Shown here one piece after another: positions 1 to 8,438 of a stretch of DNA of 64,000 nucleotides. Location of the stretch: the NCBI RefSeq assembly GCF_016918505.1, contig NZ_JAFFPZ010000001.1, positions 310,001 through 374,000 on the forward strand, written 5' to 3'. The translations under genes and the position numbers were made by a program. The number at the start of each line of letters is the position of its first letter. Within the stretch, counting starts at the first letter, position 1. Under the pieces are notes generated by a model. The model saw only the letters and a program-made list of their open reading frames with translations, was not told where the DNA came from and made no database searches. This stretch comes from Desulforhopalus vacuolatus. GTDB taxonomy: Bacteria > Desulfobacterota > Desulfobulbia > Desulfobulbales > Desulfocapsaceae.

Positions 1-2
1 TC

Positions 3-1298
3 GCCAGTATCAGACCCCGCTTTACCAGGGCTGAAGGCAACCGCATGGATATTACTTTTGATATAGACAAAGGGAATCTCGTCTATATCGACCGTATCCT
101 TATTCGCGGAAATACCCGCACCCACGACAACGTTATCCGCCGCGAACTGCACATTGAGGAGGGCGGTATCTTTAATGCCAAAGCCCTGCGCCAAAGCAGC
201 AAGGCGCTGCAGCGTCTGCAGTTCTTTGAAGAGGCAAACATCACCCCGGAACCGTCCATAGATCCCGACCGCATGACCATAGTTATCAATGTTAAAGAAA
301 AATCCACCGGTGCGTTCTCCATCGGCGCGGGCTACAGCTCCGCAGATAATCTTCTTTTCATGGGACAGATCTCCGAAAACAATTTCCTTGGCCGCGGCGA
401 CTCCGTATCGCTCTCAGCCACCGTCGGCGGTTCGAGTTCCCGCTTCAATCTCGGCTACACCAACCCTCACCTCAAGGACTCCGACCTGAGCTGGGGAGTA
501 GATCTATTTAAAACGTATCGGGAATATGATGACTACACCCGCGAATCAACTGGCGGCGGTCTGCGGGCAGGTTACCCGCTGTGGGAAAAATGGCGCATCT
601 ATGGCAACTACAGTCTGACCAATACGGACCTCTCTGATCTCAGCGATGACGCTTCCTATATCATCACCAACTCGGTGGATATTCACCTGACGTCAGCATT
701 CAAGCTCTCTCTGGTGCGTGACAACCGTAATCAGAGATTCAACACCACTGACGGTTCACGCAACTCCCTCAGTGTTGAATACGCCGGTGGCCCGCTGGGT
801 GGCGACGCACAGTTCACCAAGGTTGAGGCCTCCTCCAGCTGGTACTTCCCGATGTGGAAGAAAACAGCCTTCCATGTTAAAGGTACTGCTGGCCAGGTCT
901 TTGAAAATGAGACCGATAAACTCCCGGTGTATGAACGCTTCTATCTCGGAGGTTTAAACTCCGTCCGCGGCTTCGAATATGCCACGATCTCTCCGGTTGA
1001 CCCCGATACTGATGAGGATATCGGTGGCGACAAGATGTGGTACTCCAACGTTGAGTTTATCTTCCCGCTGCTCTCTACGGCAGGTCTGAACGGTCTGGTT
1101 TTCTTTGACTCCGGACAGGTATATGACGACGGTGAGAATTTCTTCTCTGAAACCGATAATATCAAGAAGGCCGTCGGTGCCGGTGTCAACTGGCTCTCGC
1201 CCATGGGACCCCTGCAGATCGTCTGGGGCTACAATCTTGATCCCTCTGACGACGAAGAAGATTCTGTCTTCGACTTCTCCATCGGCGGATCCTTTTAA
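3..1298 (+). CDS. bamA: BamA outer-membrane assembly factor, 3' part
   Basis: This is the C-terminal part of BamA (Omp85), which inserts beta-barrel proteins into the outer membrane. The frame is open from base 3, so the gene begins before the window, and the ATG at 45 is internal. The first ~95 residues form the last POTRA domain (YIDRILIRGNTRTHDNVIRREL). The rest is a 16-strand-type barrel with the conserved VRGF motif (about 960-974) inside LGGLNSVRGFEY, and it ends in a C-terminal Phe (GGSF) as outer-membrane barrels do. A hairpin terminator follows, then mfd on the same strand. The identification rests on POTRA, VRGF and the C-terminal signature together. Confidence 0.93.
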   Translation, partial: ASIRPRFTRAEGNRMDITFDIDKGNLVYIDRILIRGNTRTHDNVIRRELHIEEGGIFNAKALRQSSKALQRLQFFEEANITPEPSIDPDRMTIVINVKEKSTGAFSIGAGYSSADNLLFMGQISENNFLGRGDSVSLSATVGGSSSRFNLGYTNPHLKDSDLSWGVDLFKTYREYDDYTRESTGGGLRAGYPLWEKWRIYGNYSLTNTDLSDLSDDASYIITNSVDIHLTSAFKLSLVRDNRNQRFNTTDGSRNSLSVEYAGGPLGGDAQFTKVEASSSWYFPMWKKTAFHVKGTAGQVFENETDKLPVYERFYLGGLNSVRGFEYATISPVDPDTDEDIGGDKMWYSNVEFIFPLLSTAGLNGLVFFDSGQVYDDGENFFSETDNIKKAVGAGVNWLSPMGPLQIVWGYNLDPSDDEEDSVFDFSIGGSF

Positions 1299-1325
1299 AC
1301 ATTTAAAAATTCTTTTTTTTTCAAA

Positions 1326-1365
1326 GCCGCTTATGTCCTCCGGGCATAAGCGGCCATTTTTATTT
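1326..1365 (+). terminator. Rho-independent terminator after bamA
   Basis: The arms GCCGCTTATG (1326-1335) and CATAAGCGGC (1345-1354) pair perfectly around a 9-base loop and are followed by a T-rich tail. The tail runs directly into the mfd ATG at 1366, so the hairpin occupies the space where a ribosome-binding site would be expected. Confidence 0.8.
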
Positions 1366-4300
1366 ATGAAACGTACACTTACCCCGAAGATTCCCGCACA
1401 GGGCGACCTTCTCTCCGTCACTGGTCTGCGTGGTGCCGCTCCAGCGGCCCTTGCTGCCTCTCTTGCGGCGAAAACGTCTCTCTGCTGCATACTGCCCGAT
1501 GAAAACATGGTGCAGAGCTTCGCCAGCGATCTGGAGCTCTTCACCAGGCTGCCGGTACTCCTCTATCCTGACCAGGAGACACCGCCCTACACCCCGCTCT
1601 CTCCCGACCAGGCTGGCACAGCCACGCGCCTCTCCACACTCTATCGGCTGCGCAGTGGAGAGCCTTTCATCTTCATTGCTTCCATTTCCTCCCTGCAGCG
1701 TCGCATTTTGCCACCAGCCCTTCTGGCGGATTGTGCCGAATATCTTGAAGCAGGAGAGGATTTTGACCAGCAGGAACTGGCTGGCCGCCTTATCCGAATG
1801 GGTTATGAGAAGGTAGTTCTGGTGCAGTCGGCAGGGGATTTTTCCCTGCGCGGTGGTATCATTGACATCTTCCCTCCTCCCTTTCTCACCGGCAACGACA
1901 TCCTTTGCGACGCCCCGCTGCGCATCGACTTCTTTGGCGACACCATTGAATCTCTGCGTCTTTTCGATCCGATCAGCCAGCGTTCTACCGATGAGATACG
2001 CGATGCCACCCTGCTGCCGGTCAGCGACATTCTTCTCTCTCCCGAACGCCCCGAACAACGGCGTCTCTCGCGGCTCTATGCCGAAAAAGGCGAAGCGCTG
2101 GACTGGGAGAGTGGCGAAACCCACCGACTCATGGAGAACAGCAACGAAGGGATTCGTTTCCCCGGCATGGAGTTTTTTCTTCCCTTCTACTGCGAAACCG
2201 AGCCCGCCACAGTATTTGATGCCCTGCCGGCAAACTGCCTGCTCACTCTCATTGACCCCGGCGGCATCCGTGAAGCAATGGGACTGGCCGAAGAGCGGGC
2301 ACTGGCCAACTTCCAGACTGCCCATCTCGCCCGCACTCCAGCCCTGCCGCCGGAACTGCTCTTCCTTTCACCCAAAGAGCTGACAACAGCGCTGGCCAGG
2401 TTCTGCCGTATCGACATCAACGACTTTCCCAAAGAGGGGGAGCAATTTGCTGTCAACACCAGCGGACACCAGCTCCTCAAGCAGGAGATTCAGCTTAAAC
2501 GATCCAAAATCGGCATGCTCGCCCCCCTCTCCGACCAGATCCATGAGTGGCGCCGCCGGGGAGAACGGGTCGTGATCTGCTGCCGCTCCAGCCGCCATAC
2601 GAAAAACATTGCGGAGATGCTGGAGAAGCACAGCCATAAACTCAATCCGGTGGCGGAACCCCTCGACCTCAGTGCCCTCGCTGAAAGTGATCCCGAGCTG
2701 CTGTACCTCTGCGACCATCCGCTTTCCAGCGGCTTTTCCCTGACCGACAGCGGCCTGCACATCCTCTCCGAGAATGAGATCTTCGGCGAAATGCGCATTG
2801 GCAGTAGAAAGAAACAACAGAACAAGGGCGAACCGGTCCGCTTCACCGAGCTCAACGAGGGTGATATCGTTGTCCATCGGGAGCATGGCCTCGGTATATA
2901 CCACGGCCTCTCTACCATGGAGTTTCAGGACGTTACCTCCGATTTTATGCTGATTGAATACCGCGACGGCGATCGTCTCTACCTGCCGGTAGATCGACTC
3001 AACCTTATCTCCCGCTACCAGGGCATCGCCAACCGCGAACCCCGCCTCGACAAGCTTGGAAGTCAGGCGTGGAGCACCACCACCAGCAGAATCAAGGAGG
3101 AGGTGTGGAAGGTGGCGCAGGAGCTGCTCAACATCTATGCGAAACGCGAAATTAAGGAAGGGAGACAGTTTGCACCGCCAGGTGCCCTCTACCACGAACT
3201 TGAGGAAAGCTTTCCCTGGGATGAGACCCCCGGCCAGGCAGCGGCCATTCATGATGTCCTTGACGATCTCACCAGTCCCCGCCCCATGGACCGTCTCGTC
3301 TGCGGCGACGTGGGATACGGCAAGACCGAGGTGGCTATCCGCGCTGCCTTCAAGGTGGTGGAAGAGGGCTGTCAGGCGGCAATTCTCGTGCCGACCACGG
3401 TGCTCGCAGAGCAGCACATCCAGACCTTCACCGAGCGGCTCAAGGGATTTCCGGTCACCATCGCCTGCCTCAACCGCTTCCGTACCGGCAGCGAGCAGCG
3501 GCAGATCCTCAAAGACCTGGCAGCGGGAAAAATCGACATTATCATCGGCACCCACCGCCTGCTCTCCAAAGACATCATATTTCATGATCTCGGCCTGCTG
3601 GTGATCGATGAGGAGCATCGTTTCGGTGTTACCCACAAGGAAAAGCTGAAGAAAATGCGGGCGGAAGTGGATATTCTCACCCTCACCGCCACCCCTATTC
3701 CCCGCACCCTGCAGATGAGTCTGCTCTCCATTCGCGACCTCTCCGTTATCTCCACCCCGCCAGCCCACCGCCGCCCGGTGAAGACCTTTGTCGCCCCCTT
3801 TGATGAACTCGTCATCAAGGAAGCAATAACGAAGGAACTGCGCCGCAATGGCCAGGTCTTTTTTGTCCATAACCGGGTAAAATCCATCCACAAGACCGCC
3901 GCCCTCATCCAGAAACTGGTGCCGGAGGCACGCATTGCCGTCGGCCATGGACAGATGGAAGGCTCCGAGCTGGAGAAGATCATGGTCTCTTTCGTCTCCG
4001 GAAAGGTCAACGTGCTGGTAGCCACCACGATCATCGAATCAGGCCTCGACATCCCCGCCGCCAACACCATCATCATCAACCGTGCGGACATGCTCGGTCT
4101 CGCGGAGATTTACCAGCTCCGCGGACGGGTAGGCCGGGCCAGCGAACAGAGCTTCGCCTACCTGCTGGTGCCGTCACTGGACGACCTCACCCACGACGCC
4201 AAAGAGCGTCTGCGTGCCCTGATGGACACCAGCGAGCTCGGCGGTGGCTTCAAACTGGCGATGAGTGACCTGCAAATCCGCGGGGGCGGCAACATTCTCG

Positions 4301-4899
4301 GTATCTCCCAGAGCGGCAATATTGCCGCCATCGGCTATGACCTCTATCTCGACCTGCTGCAGAAAACTGTCACCGACCTGAAAACACAGCAGGCGAAGGG
4401 CGATACCGGCCGGGAGGAGATTGACCCCGAGGTTAAACTGCTGATTTCCGCCCACATCCCGAAAAGTTACATCCCGGATATAAGTCAGCGCTATATCACC
4501 TACCGCCGCATCGCCTCCCTTGTCGGCGCGGAGGAAGAACGACGTGATGAACTCGAGGCCGAGCTGCGTGACCGCTACGGCACTCTCCCCACCGAGACCT
4601 CCACCCTGCTGCATATTATCTCGGTAAAGCGGGAGCTGGCCCGGCTGCGGATCGCGAAGCTGGAGCAGGGACCAGACAGCCTGATCTTCACCTTCCTCGA
4701 CGATACCCCCCTTACCCCGGAGATGCTGCTCGCCTTCCTCGCCGCCCATCCGAAGACGAAGAAACGCACGGCAGCCAAATTCACTCCGGACGGACGTCTC
4801 GTACACTCCTGCCTGCGGGGGAAATCCGAGGCAGAAGTCTTTGCCGCAGTCACTGAGAGCCTGCGTGAGTTTCATAAACTGCTCAAGGAGACAAAATGA
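1366..4899 (+). CDS. mfd: Mfd transcription-repair coupling factor
   Basis: Mfd is a DNA translocase that removes stalled RNA polymerase and recruits UvrA. The product is 1177 aa, close to the usual ~1150. The order is an N-terminal UvrB-like module (PGGIREAM region), an RNAP-interaction domain (the GDIVVHREHGLGIYHGL region starts it), then a RecG-like helicase core with Walker A GDVGYGKTEVAIRAAF near residue 646, DEEH box LVIDEEHRFGV and LTATPIPRTLQMSL, and a C-terminal TRCF domain. The frame is open upstream to 1105, but MKRTLTPKIP aligns with the family N-terminus. No Shine-Dalgarno sequence precedes this ATG because the bamA terminator is there. It overlaps the next gene by ATGA. Confidence 0.95.
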   Translation: MKRTLTPKIPAQGDLLSVTGLRGAAPAALAASLAAKTSLCCILPDENMVQSFASDLELFTRLPVLLYPDQETPPYTPLSPDQAGTATRLSTLYRLRSGEPFIFIASISSLQRRILPPALLADCAEYLEAGEDFDQQELAGRLIRMGYEKVVLVQSAGDFSLRGGIIDIFPPPFLTGNDILCDAPLRIDFFGDTIESLRLFDPISQRSTDEIRDATLLPVSDILLSPERPEQRRLSRLYAEKGEALDWESGETHRLMENSNEGIRFPGMEFFLPFYCETEPATVFDALPANCLLTLIDPGGIREAMGLAEERALANFQTAHLARTPALPPELLFLSPKELTTALARFCRIDINDFPKEGEQFAVNTSGHQLLKQEIQLKRSKIGMLAPLSDQIHEWRRRGERVVICCRSSRHTKNIAEMLEKHSHKLNPVAEPLDLSALAESDPELLYLCDHPLSSGFSLTDSGLHILSENEIFGEMRIGSRKKQQNKGEPVRFTELNEGDIVVHREHGLGIYHGLSTMEFQDVTSDFMLIEYRDGDRLYLPVDRLNLISRYQGIANREPRLDKLGSQAWSTTTSRIKEEVWKVAQELLNIYAKREIKEGRQFAPPGALYHELEESFPWDETPGQAAAIHDVLDDLTSPRPMDRLVCGDVGYGKTEVAIRAAFKVVEEGCQAAILVPTTVLAEQHIQTFTERLKGFPVTIACLNRFRTGSEQRQILKDLAAGKIDIIIGTHRLLSKDIIFHDLGLLVIDEEHRFGVTHKEKLKKMRAEVDILTLTATPIPRTLQMSLLSIRDLSVISTPPAHRRPVKTFVAPFDELVIKEAITKELRRNGQVFFVHNRVKSIHKTAALIQKLVPEARIAVGHGQMEGSELEKIMVSFVSGKVNVLVATTIIESGLDIPAANTIIINRADMLGLAEIYQLRGRVGRASEQSFAYLLVPSLDDLTHDAKERLRALMDTSELGGGFKLAMSDLQIRGGGNILGISQSGNIAAIGYDLYLDLLQKTVTDLKTQQAKGDTGREEIDPEVKLLISAHIPKSYIPDISQRYITYRRIASLVGAEEERRDELEAELRDRYGTLPTETSTLLHIISVKRELARLRIAKLEQGPDSLIFTFLDDTPLTPEMLLAFLAAHPKTKKRTAAKFTPDGRLVHSCLRGKSEAEVFAAVTESLREFHKLLKETK

Positions 4900-5591
4900 A
4901 AATACATTTTCCCTGGGAGGAGATCGACCACATCTTCCTCGACATGGACGGCGTACTGCTCGATAAATATTTTGATGACTATTTCTGGGGGGAGTTTGTA
5001 CCGGCGCAGTGGCAGCAGAAAAACGGTGGGACACTGGAGCAGGCGCGTGCCAAACTCCTCGCCACCTACAAAAAGGTGGAGAATACCCTTGCCTGGTGTA
5101 ACCTTGATTACTGGTCCGAACAGCTGCAACTGGACATCCCCGCGTTGAAATGCGAGGCCCGGGAATTTATCAATCTGCGGCCGAAGGCCCTTAACTTTCT
5201 CAACGCCATGCGCGAAATGGACAAGCCCGTCTCCCTCGTTACCAACGCCCACCCCAAAACCCTGGCGGTAAAGATGGATAAAATTGACCTGCGCCCCTGG
5301 TTTGACCATATCATCTCCGCCGAAGAGGTGGGCTGGGCCAAGGAACAGCCGCCATTCTGGAAGGTACTGCAGGGCATTCTCCCCCACCGGCCGGAGCGGA
5401 CCTTCTTTGCCGATGACACCGAAAAGGTTTTGCATGCGGCGAAAGGGGCAGGCATCGGCCATCTCCTTCATATTGCCGGAGCCAGCTCCCGTCTGTCCCC
5501 CCGTTTCTCTCCGCTTTTCCCAAGTGTAACCGCCCTTGGAGAGGTAATTGAAGTTGTTGATCTTCCATTGAAAGCAACATCCGCTGGATAA
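4896..5591 (+). CDS. yrfG: GMP/IMP nucleotidase, YrfG-type HAD hydrolase
   Basis: This 231-aa HAD-superfamily phosphatase resembles E. coli YrfG along its length. Seen in the sequence: nucleophile motif I FLDMDGVLLD, the characteristic YFWGEFVP and LDYWSEQL segments, motif II VTNAHPKTLAVK, and motif III/IV FADDTEKVL. YrfG dephosphorylates GMP and IMP in the cytoplasm. It overlaps mfd by 4 bases (ATGA), so the two are translationally coupled. The exact substrate is inferred from the family. Confidence 0.85.
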   Translation: MKIHFPWEEIDHIFLDMDGVLLDKYFDDYFWGEFVPAQWQQKNGGTLEQARAKLLATYKKVENTLAWCNLDYWSEQLQLDIPALKCEAREFINLRPKALNFLNAMREMDKPVSLVTNAHPKTLAVKMDKIDLRPWFDHIISAEEVGWAKEQPPFWKVLQGILPHRPERTFFADDTEKVLHAAKGAGIGHLLHIAGASSRLSPRFSPLFPSVTALGEVIEVVDLPLKATSAG

Positions 5592-5740
5592 ACTGCAGCG
5601 CACTCGGTATATCACTTCCGACTATTCTCTTGAAAAAAGAGCAGGGAGTCTATATCGTAGATTGTTTAAGACTCTAAAAAAGATATGAAGAGTTGCTCTC
5701 TTATAAAAGGGAGCGACCCATAATTACAAAGGAGGACATC

Positions 5741-6205
5741 ATGAAAAAATTTGCCGCTCTTGTTACCGCAGCAGCCCTGACCCTCAGCCTCTCAGGCTGT
5801 GCTGATCAGGGAATTACCAAAGGAACCGCAGGTGCCGGTATCGGCGCAGCAAGTGGAGCTCTGCTCGGCCAGGCCATCGGCCATAATACTCAGGCAACCC
5901 TGCTCGGTGCGGCCATCGGTACTGTCCTCGGCTATATCGTCGGGAATGAGATGGACAAGGCTGACCGCATCCGCCTCAACGAGGTGTATAACAGCAGCCC
6001 CTCCGGCAGTGCCGTTGCCTGGGAGAACCCGGACACGGGCAACAGTTACTCAGTAGTCCCGCAACCTGCCTACTACCCTGATCATAATCAAGCCTCTCCC
6101 TGCCGCAAGGCAGAGATTCTGGCTACTATTGATGGCAAGGTACAGAAGACCTTTACCACCGCCTGCCGCAACCCGCAGACCGGAGAATGGATCCTGCAGA
6201 ACTGA
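5741..6205 (+). CDS. Glycine-zipper outer-membrane lipoprotein
   Basis: This 154-aa lipoprotein has signal peptide MKKFAALVTAAALTLSLSGC with lipobox LSGC and lipidated Cys20. Two glycine-zipper stretches follow (GTAGAGIGAASGALLGQAIG and LLGAAIGTVLGYIVGN), the pattern of the 17-kDa surface antigen/SlyB-like family. The C-terminal part (AEILATIDGKVQKTFTTACR) is of the kind seen in surface-antigen proteins. The start at 5741 was chosen because AAAGGAGG lies at 5728-5735; the longer frame from 5693 has none. The gene stands alone between two unrelated neighbours and ends in its own terminator. Its precise role in the envelope is not known. Confidence 0.82.
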   Translation: MKKFAALVTAAALTLSLSGCADQGITKGTAGAGIGAASGALLGQAIGHNTQATLLGAAIGTVLGYIVGNEMDKADRIRLNEVYNSSPSGSAVAWENPDTGNSYSVVPQPAYYPDHNQASPCRKAEILATIDGKVQKTFTTACRNPQTGEWILQN

Positions 6206-6237
6206 GGTTTTTACATTTCAGCTTCATCAACCTGTCC

Positions 6238-6272
6238 ATCCCCCGCCGCCTCGTGCGCCGGGGGATTTTTTT
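6238..6272 (+). terminator. Rho-independent terminator after lipoprotein gene
   Basis: The arms ATCCCCCG (6238-6245) and CGGGGGAT (6259-6266) pair, followed by a run of T. It ends 10 bases before the start of the transporter gene at 6283. Confidence 0.8.
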
Positions 6273-6282
6273 GGGAACATTC

Positions 6283-7173
6283 ATGACTCCTGCGCCCGTC
6301 ACTGGCATTGCCGGTATTACCCTGATCGTCACGATGATCCTCTGGTCGAGCTCCTTCATCGCCCTGAAATTTTCCTTCCAGTATTTTGATCCCATGGTCG
6401 TCATCTTCGGCCGCATGGCAATTGCCAGCTGCTGTTTTGCCGTACTTTATGCCGGACGAAGAGATCTCTTCCATCTGAAATTTTTCCGCCGTGAAGATCT
6501 GAAACTGCTGCTCATCATGGCAATCGCCGAGCCCTGCTTCTACTTTCTCTGTGAGGGCCACGCCGTAAACTTTACCACAGCCTCTCAGGCGGGAGTCATC
6601 ACCGCCATCCTGCCCGTACTGGTAATGATAGCCGCTGCCTGCTTCCTGGGTGAACGGATGTCGCGCACCGTCTGGTGCGGCGCCCTGCTTGCGCTGGCTG
6701 GAGTCATCGCTCTGACACTGTCCGGCAGCGCCAGCGAGAACGCGACCAACCCCATCCTCGGCAACTTCCTTGAGTTTGTCGCCATGCTCTGTGCCACCGT
6801 ATACACCATCTCAATGAAGAAACTCGTCAGCCGCTACTCACCACTTTTCCTCACAGCAGTACAGGCTATAACGGGCTGCATCTTCTTCTTTCCTCTGCTC
6901 TTCCTTCCAGGGACAGAGCTGCCGCATGATTTTAACAATGCCGGAACTCTCGCCGTAATCTATCTGGGGGCAGTTATCACCATCGGGGCCTATGGCCTCT
7001 ATAACTTTTCGTTGAAATATGTGACAGCCAGCCGGGCGGCGGCCTGTGTAAATCTCATCCCGATTTTCTCTGTCCTGCTGGGATGGCTGCTGCTGGGCGA
7101 ACGCCTTAACGGCACACAGATAATGGCCGGAGGAATGATTCTTCTCGGGGTCTTTTTCACCCAGAAGAGATGA
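6283..7173 (+). CDS. EamA/DMT-family membrane transporter
   Basis: This 296-aa protein has about ten hydrophobic segments arranged as two repeats of five, the architecture of the drug/metabolite transporter (RhaT/EamA) family. Typical pieces are LWSSSFIALKFSFQYFDP near the N-terminus and FSLKYVTASRAAACVNLIPI plus LLLGERLNGTQIMAGGMILLG at the end of the second repeat. The ATG at 6283 follows the terminator of the gene before it; the open frame from 6187 is a read-through. Members export amino acids, metabolites or drugs; the substrate cannot be read from the sequence. It faces the Lrp-type gene on the opposite strand (convergent 3' ends). Confidence 0.82.
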   Translation: MTPAPVTGIAGITLIVTMILWSSSFIALKFSFQYFDPMVVIFGRMAIASCCFAVLYAGRRDLFHLKFFRREDLKLLLIMAIAEPCFYFLCEGHAVNFTTASQAGVITAILPVLVMIAAACFLGERMSRTVWCGALLALAGVIALTLSGSASENATNPILGNFLEFVAMLCATVYTISMKKLVSRYSPLFLTAVQAITGCIFFFPLLFLPGTELPHDFNNAGTLAVIYLGAVITIGAYGLYNFSLKYVTASRAAACVNLIPIFSVLLGWLLLGERLNGTQIMAGGMILLGVFFTQKR

Positions 7174-7206
7174 AAAAGGATAAAACACAGTGCAGAAGAG
7201 AACTCT

Positions 7207-7653
7207 TCAGGTAATGATTAAAGGCACCTTGAGGTTGAAACTTTTATAGACGACGAACGTCTCCACTGAGCGGATACCCTCAAGCTTTGACATTTCCTCA
7301 GTGTAGAAATAGACCAGCGGAAAGTCTTTGGAGAGCAGAACTGTGATGATGAGATCGAAGCGGCCGGTAACCACACAGGCAGAGATCACGCCACGCAGCG
7401 TGCTGAACTGCTCAGCCTTCTTCACCAGATTCATATCAGTGAGACACACTCCAACGATGGATACCGATTGACTCGGCAGACTCTCCGGATTAACGAGGGC
7501 AGTGATATCAAGAATACCCTCATCTTTGAGTTTTTTTACCCGCGCCCGTACCGTTCCTTCGGCAAGGCCAAGGATATCGGCAATCTTTTTAAAAGGCTTG
7601 CGGCCATCCTTGAGATGATTGATTATCGCCAGATTGATGTCATCAAAATCCAC
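7207..7653 (-). CDS. Lrp/AsnC-family transcriptional regulator
   Basis: This 148-aa regulator has an N-terminal AsnC-type helix-turn-helix (DDINLAIINHLKDGRKPFKKIADILGLAEGTVRARVKKL, split over residues ~2-42) and a C-terminal RAM ligand-binding domain (VVTGRFDLIITVLLSKDF). The start is GTG at 7653, preceded by AAGGAG at a good distance. The frame stays open to 7809 but that part lies in repeat DNA. A family A repeat begins 37 bp upstream of the start codon, so the promoter probably lies in or against the repeat. The ligand and targets are unknown. Confidence 0.88.
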   Translation of the reverse strand: MDFDDINLAIINHLKDGRKPFKKIADILGLAEGTVRARVKKLKDEGILDITALVNPESLPSQSVSIVGVCLTDMNLVKKAEQFSTLRGVISACVVTGRFDLIITVLLSKDFPLVYFYTEEMSKLEGIRSVETFVVYKSFNLKVPLIIT

Positions 7654-7689
7654 GTTTCTTCTCCTTGTTTCCGTCCTGGAACCATTTTT

Positions 7690-7803
7690 ATACCATGTAC
7701 ATTTCGTATTAACCAGATAACGCAACTGCGTGGAAATCTTTTTTTGGCGATTACGAATGGATAAACAGGCTGTAAAACGAGCATAACGTAATAGGAATGG
7801 TAT
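7690..7803. repeat. Family A repeat, short 114-bp copy
   Basis: The left end ATACCATGTACATTTCGTAT continues into AACCAGATAACGCAACTGCG and the GGCGATTACGAATGGATAAACAGG module. The right end is GTAATAGGAATGGTAT, the complement of the other type of family A end. It looks internally deleted and lies just upstream of the Lrp-type gene. Confidence 0.7.
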
Positions 7804-7969
7804 AATCATGCGAAAAAGGGCATTTTTTATAAAGTTTTTCGCTGTTCTGTCTTTTGCTTTTTCCTGTCTCCCGTCTCCTTTCTCCTGTTTCCCGTCCCCC
7901 TGCTTTTACATTCGCCAATAGAAAATGAAAATGGCATTGAGTGAGGTCACAACTTAATCGGAATGGTAT
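7804..7969. repeat. Family A repeat, pyrimidine-tract copy
   Basis: It contains the complement of the family A core (CTTTTTCCTGTCTCCCGTCT and more, about 7857-7900) and closes with TTAATCGGAATGGTAT. It directly abuts the short copy, so 7690-7969 may be one 280-bp element with a nested end. Confidence 0.7.
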
Positions 7970-8165
7970 TATTGCCCCCCACGGCACATTGGGAATTGAT
8001 ATTCCCTGCTCCGCACTCCCTTCTCTTCCTGCAAAATATCGACGAAAAGGACATCTGCCAGGGCTGTCGACATTCTTTTTCAGCAACATCCTGTAATCTG
8101 GCAGATTCTACACTATCTTTCCGGACCTTCAAAGAGGTATAGACGTTCTCTTCCCTGCAGGTGTC
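7970..8165 (-). other. Unassigned segment between two repeats, possible gene debris
   Basis: About 196 bp between two family A copies. The minus strand is open here and reads a Cys- and Arg-rich peptide (YDTCREENVYTSLKVRKD, then RLQDVAEKECRQPWQMSF) with no start codon of its own outside the repeat. It does not match anything I recognise; a decayed gene fragment is possible. Confidence 0.3.
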
Positions 8166-8396
8166 ATACCAATCACATTTTTTACTGACCAGAGAACGCA
8201 ACTGCATGGACATCTTTTTGGGCGATGAGGAAAGGATAAACAGGATATAAAATTGATCTCATTGTAGAAACGTCTGTTGTGCTGGAGACACCCAAATTGG
8301 TCGTCTCTACAAAGACCTTTTGCTTTTTCCTGTCTCCTGTCTCCCTTTTCCCGTCCCACTACCTTTGAATCCGCCAATACAAAATGTAAATGGTAT
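8166..8396. repeat. Family A repeat, 231-bp copy with matching ends
   Basis: The left end is ATACCAATCACATTTTTTAC and the right end, read on the other strand, is ATACCATTTACATTTTGTAT, so the termini are inverted repeats. Inside are the GGATAAACAGGATATAAAAT module, a diverged GTAGAAACG...GTCTCTAC palindrome and a CT-rich tract. It matches the copy at 58465-58714 in inverted orientation. Confidence 0.75.
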
Positions 8397-8438
8397 CATT
8401 CTGCGTACAACCGCTGCCTCCTCCTGTCGGATCCCCCC

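Noticed and set aside
1105-1365. Longer N-terminus of Mfd from 1105
   Set aside because: It would overlap the end of bamA and the terminator; the residues do not look like Mfd, and the family N-terminus aligns from 1366.
2368-3948. 526-codon open frame on the minus strand inside mfd
   Set aside because: It is the antisense of a high-GC gene with strong coding signal; the peptide shows no family motifs. Similar shadows inside other genes were dropped.
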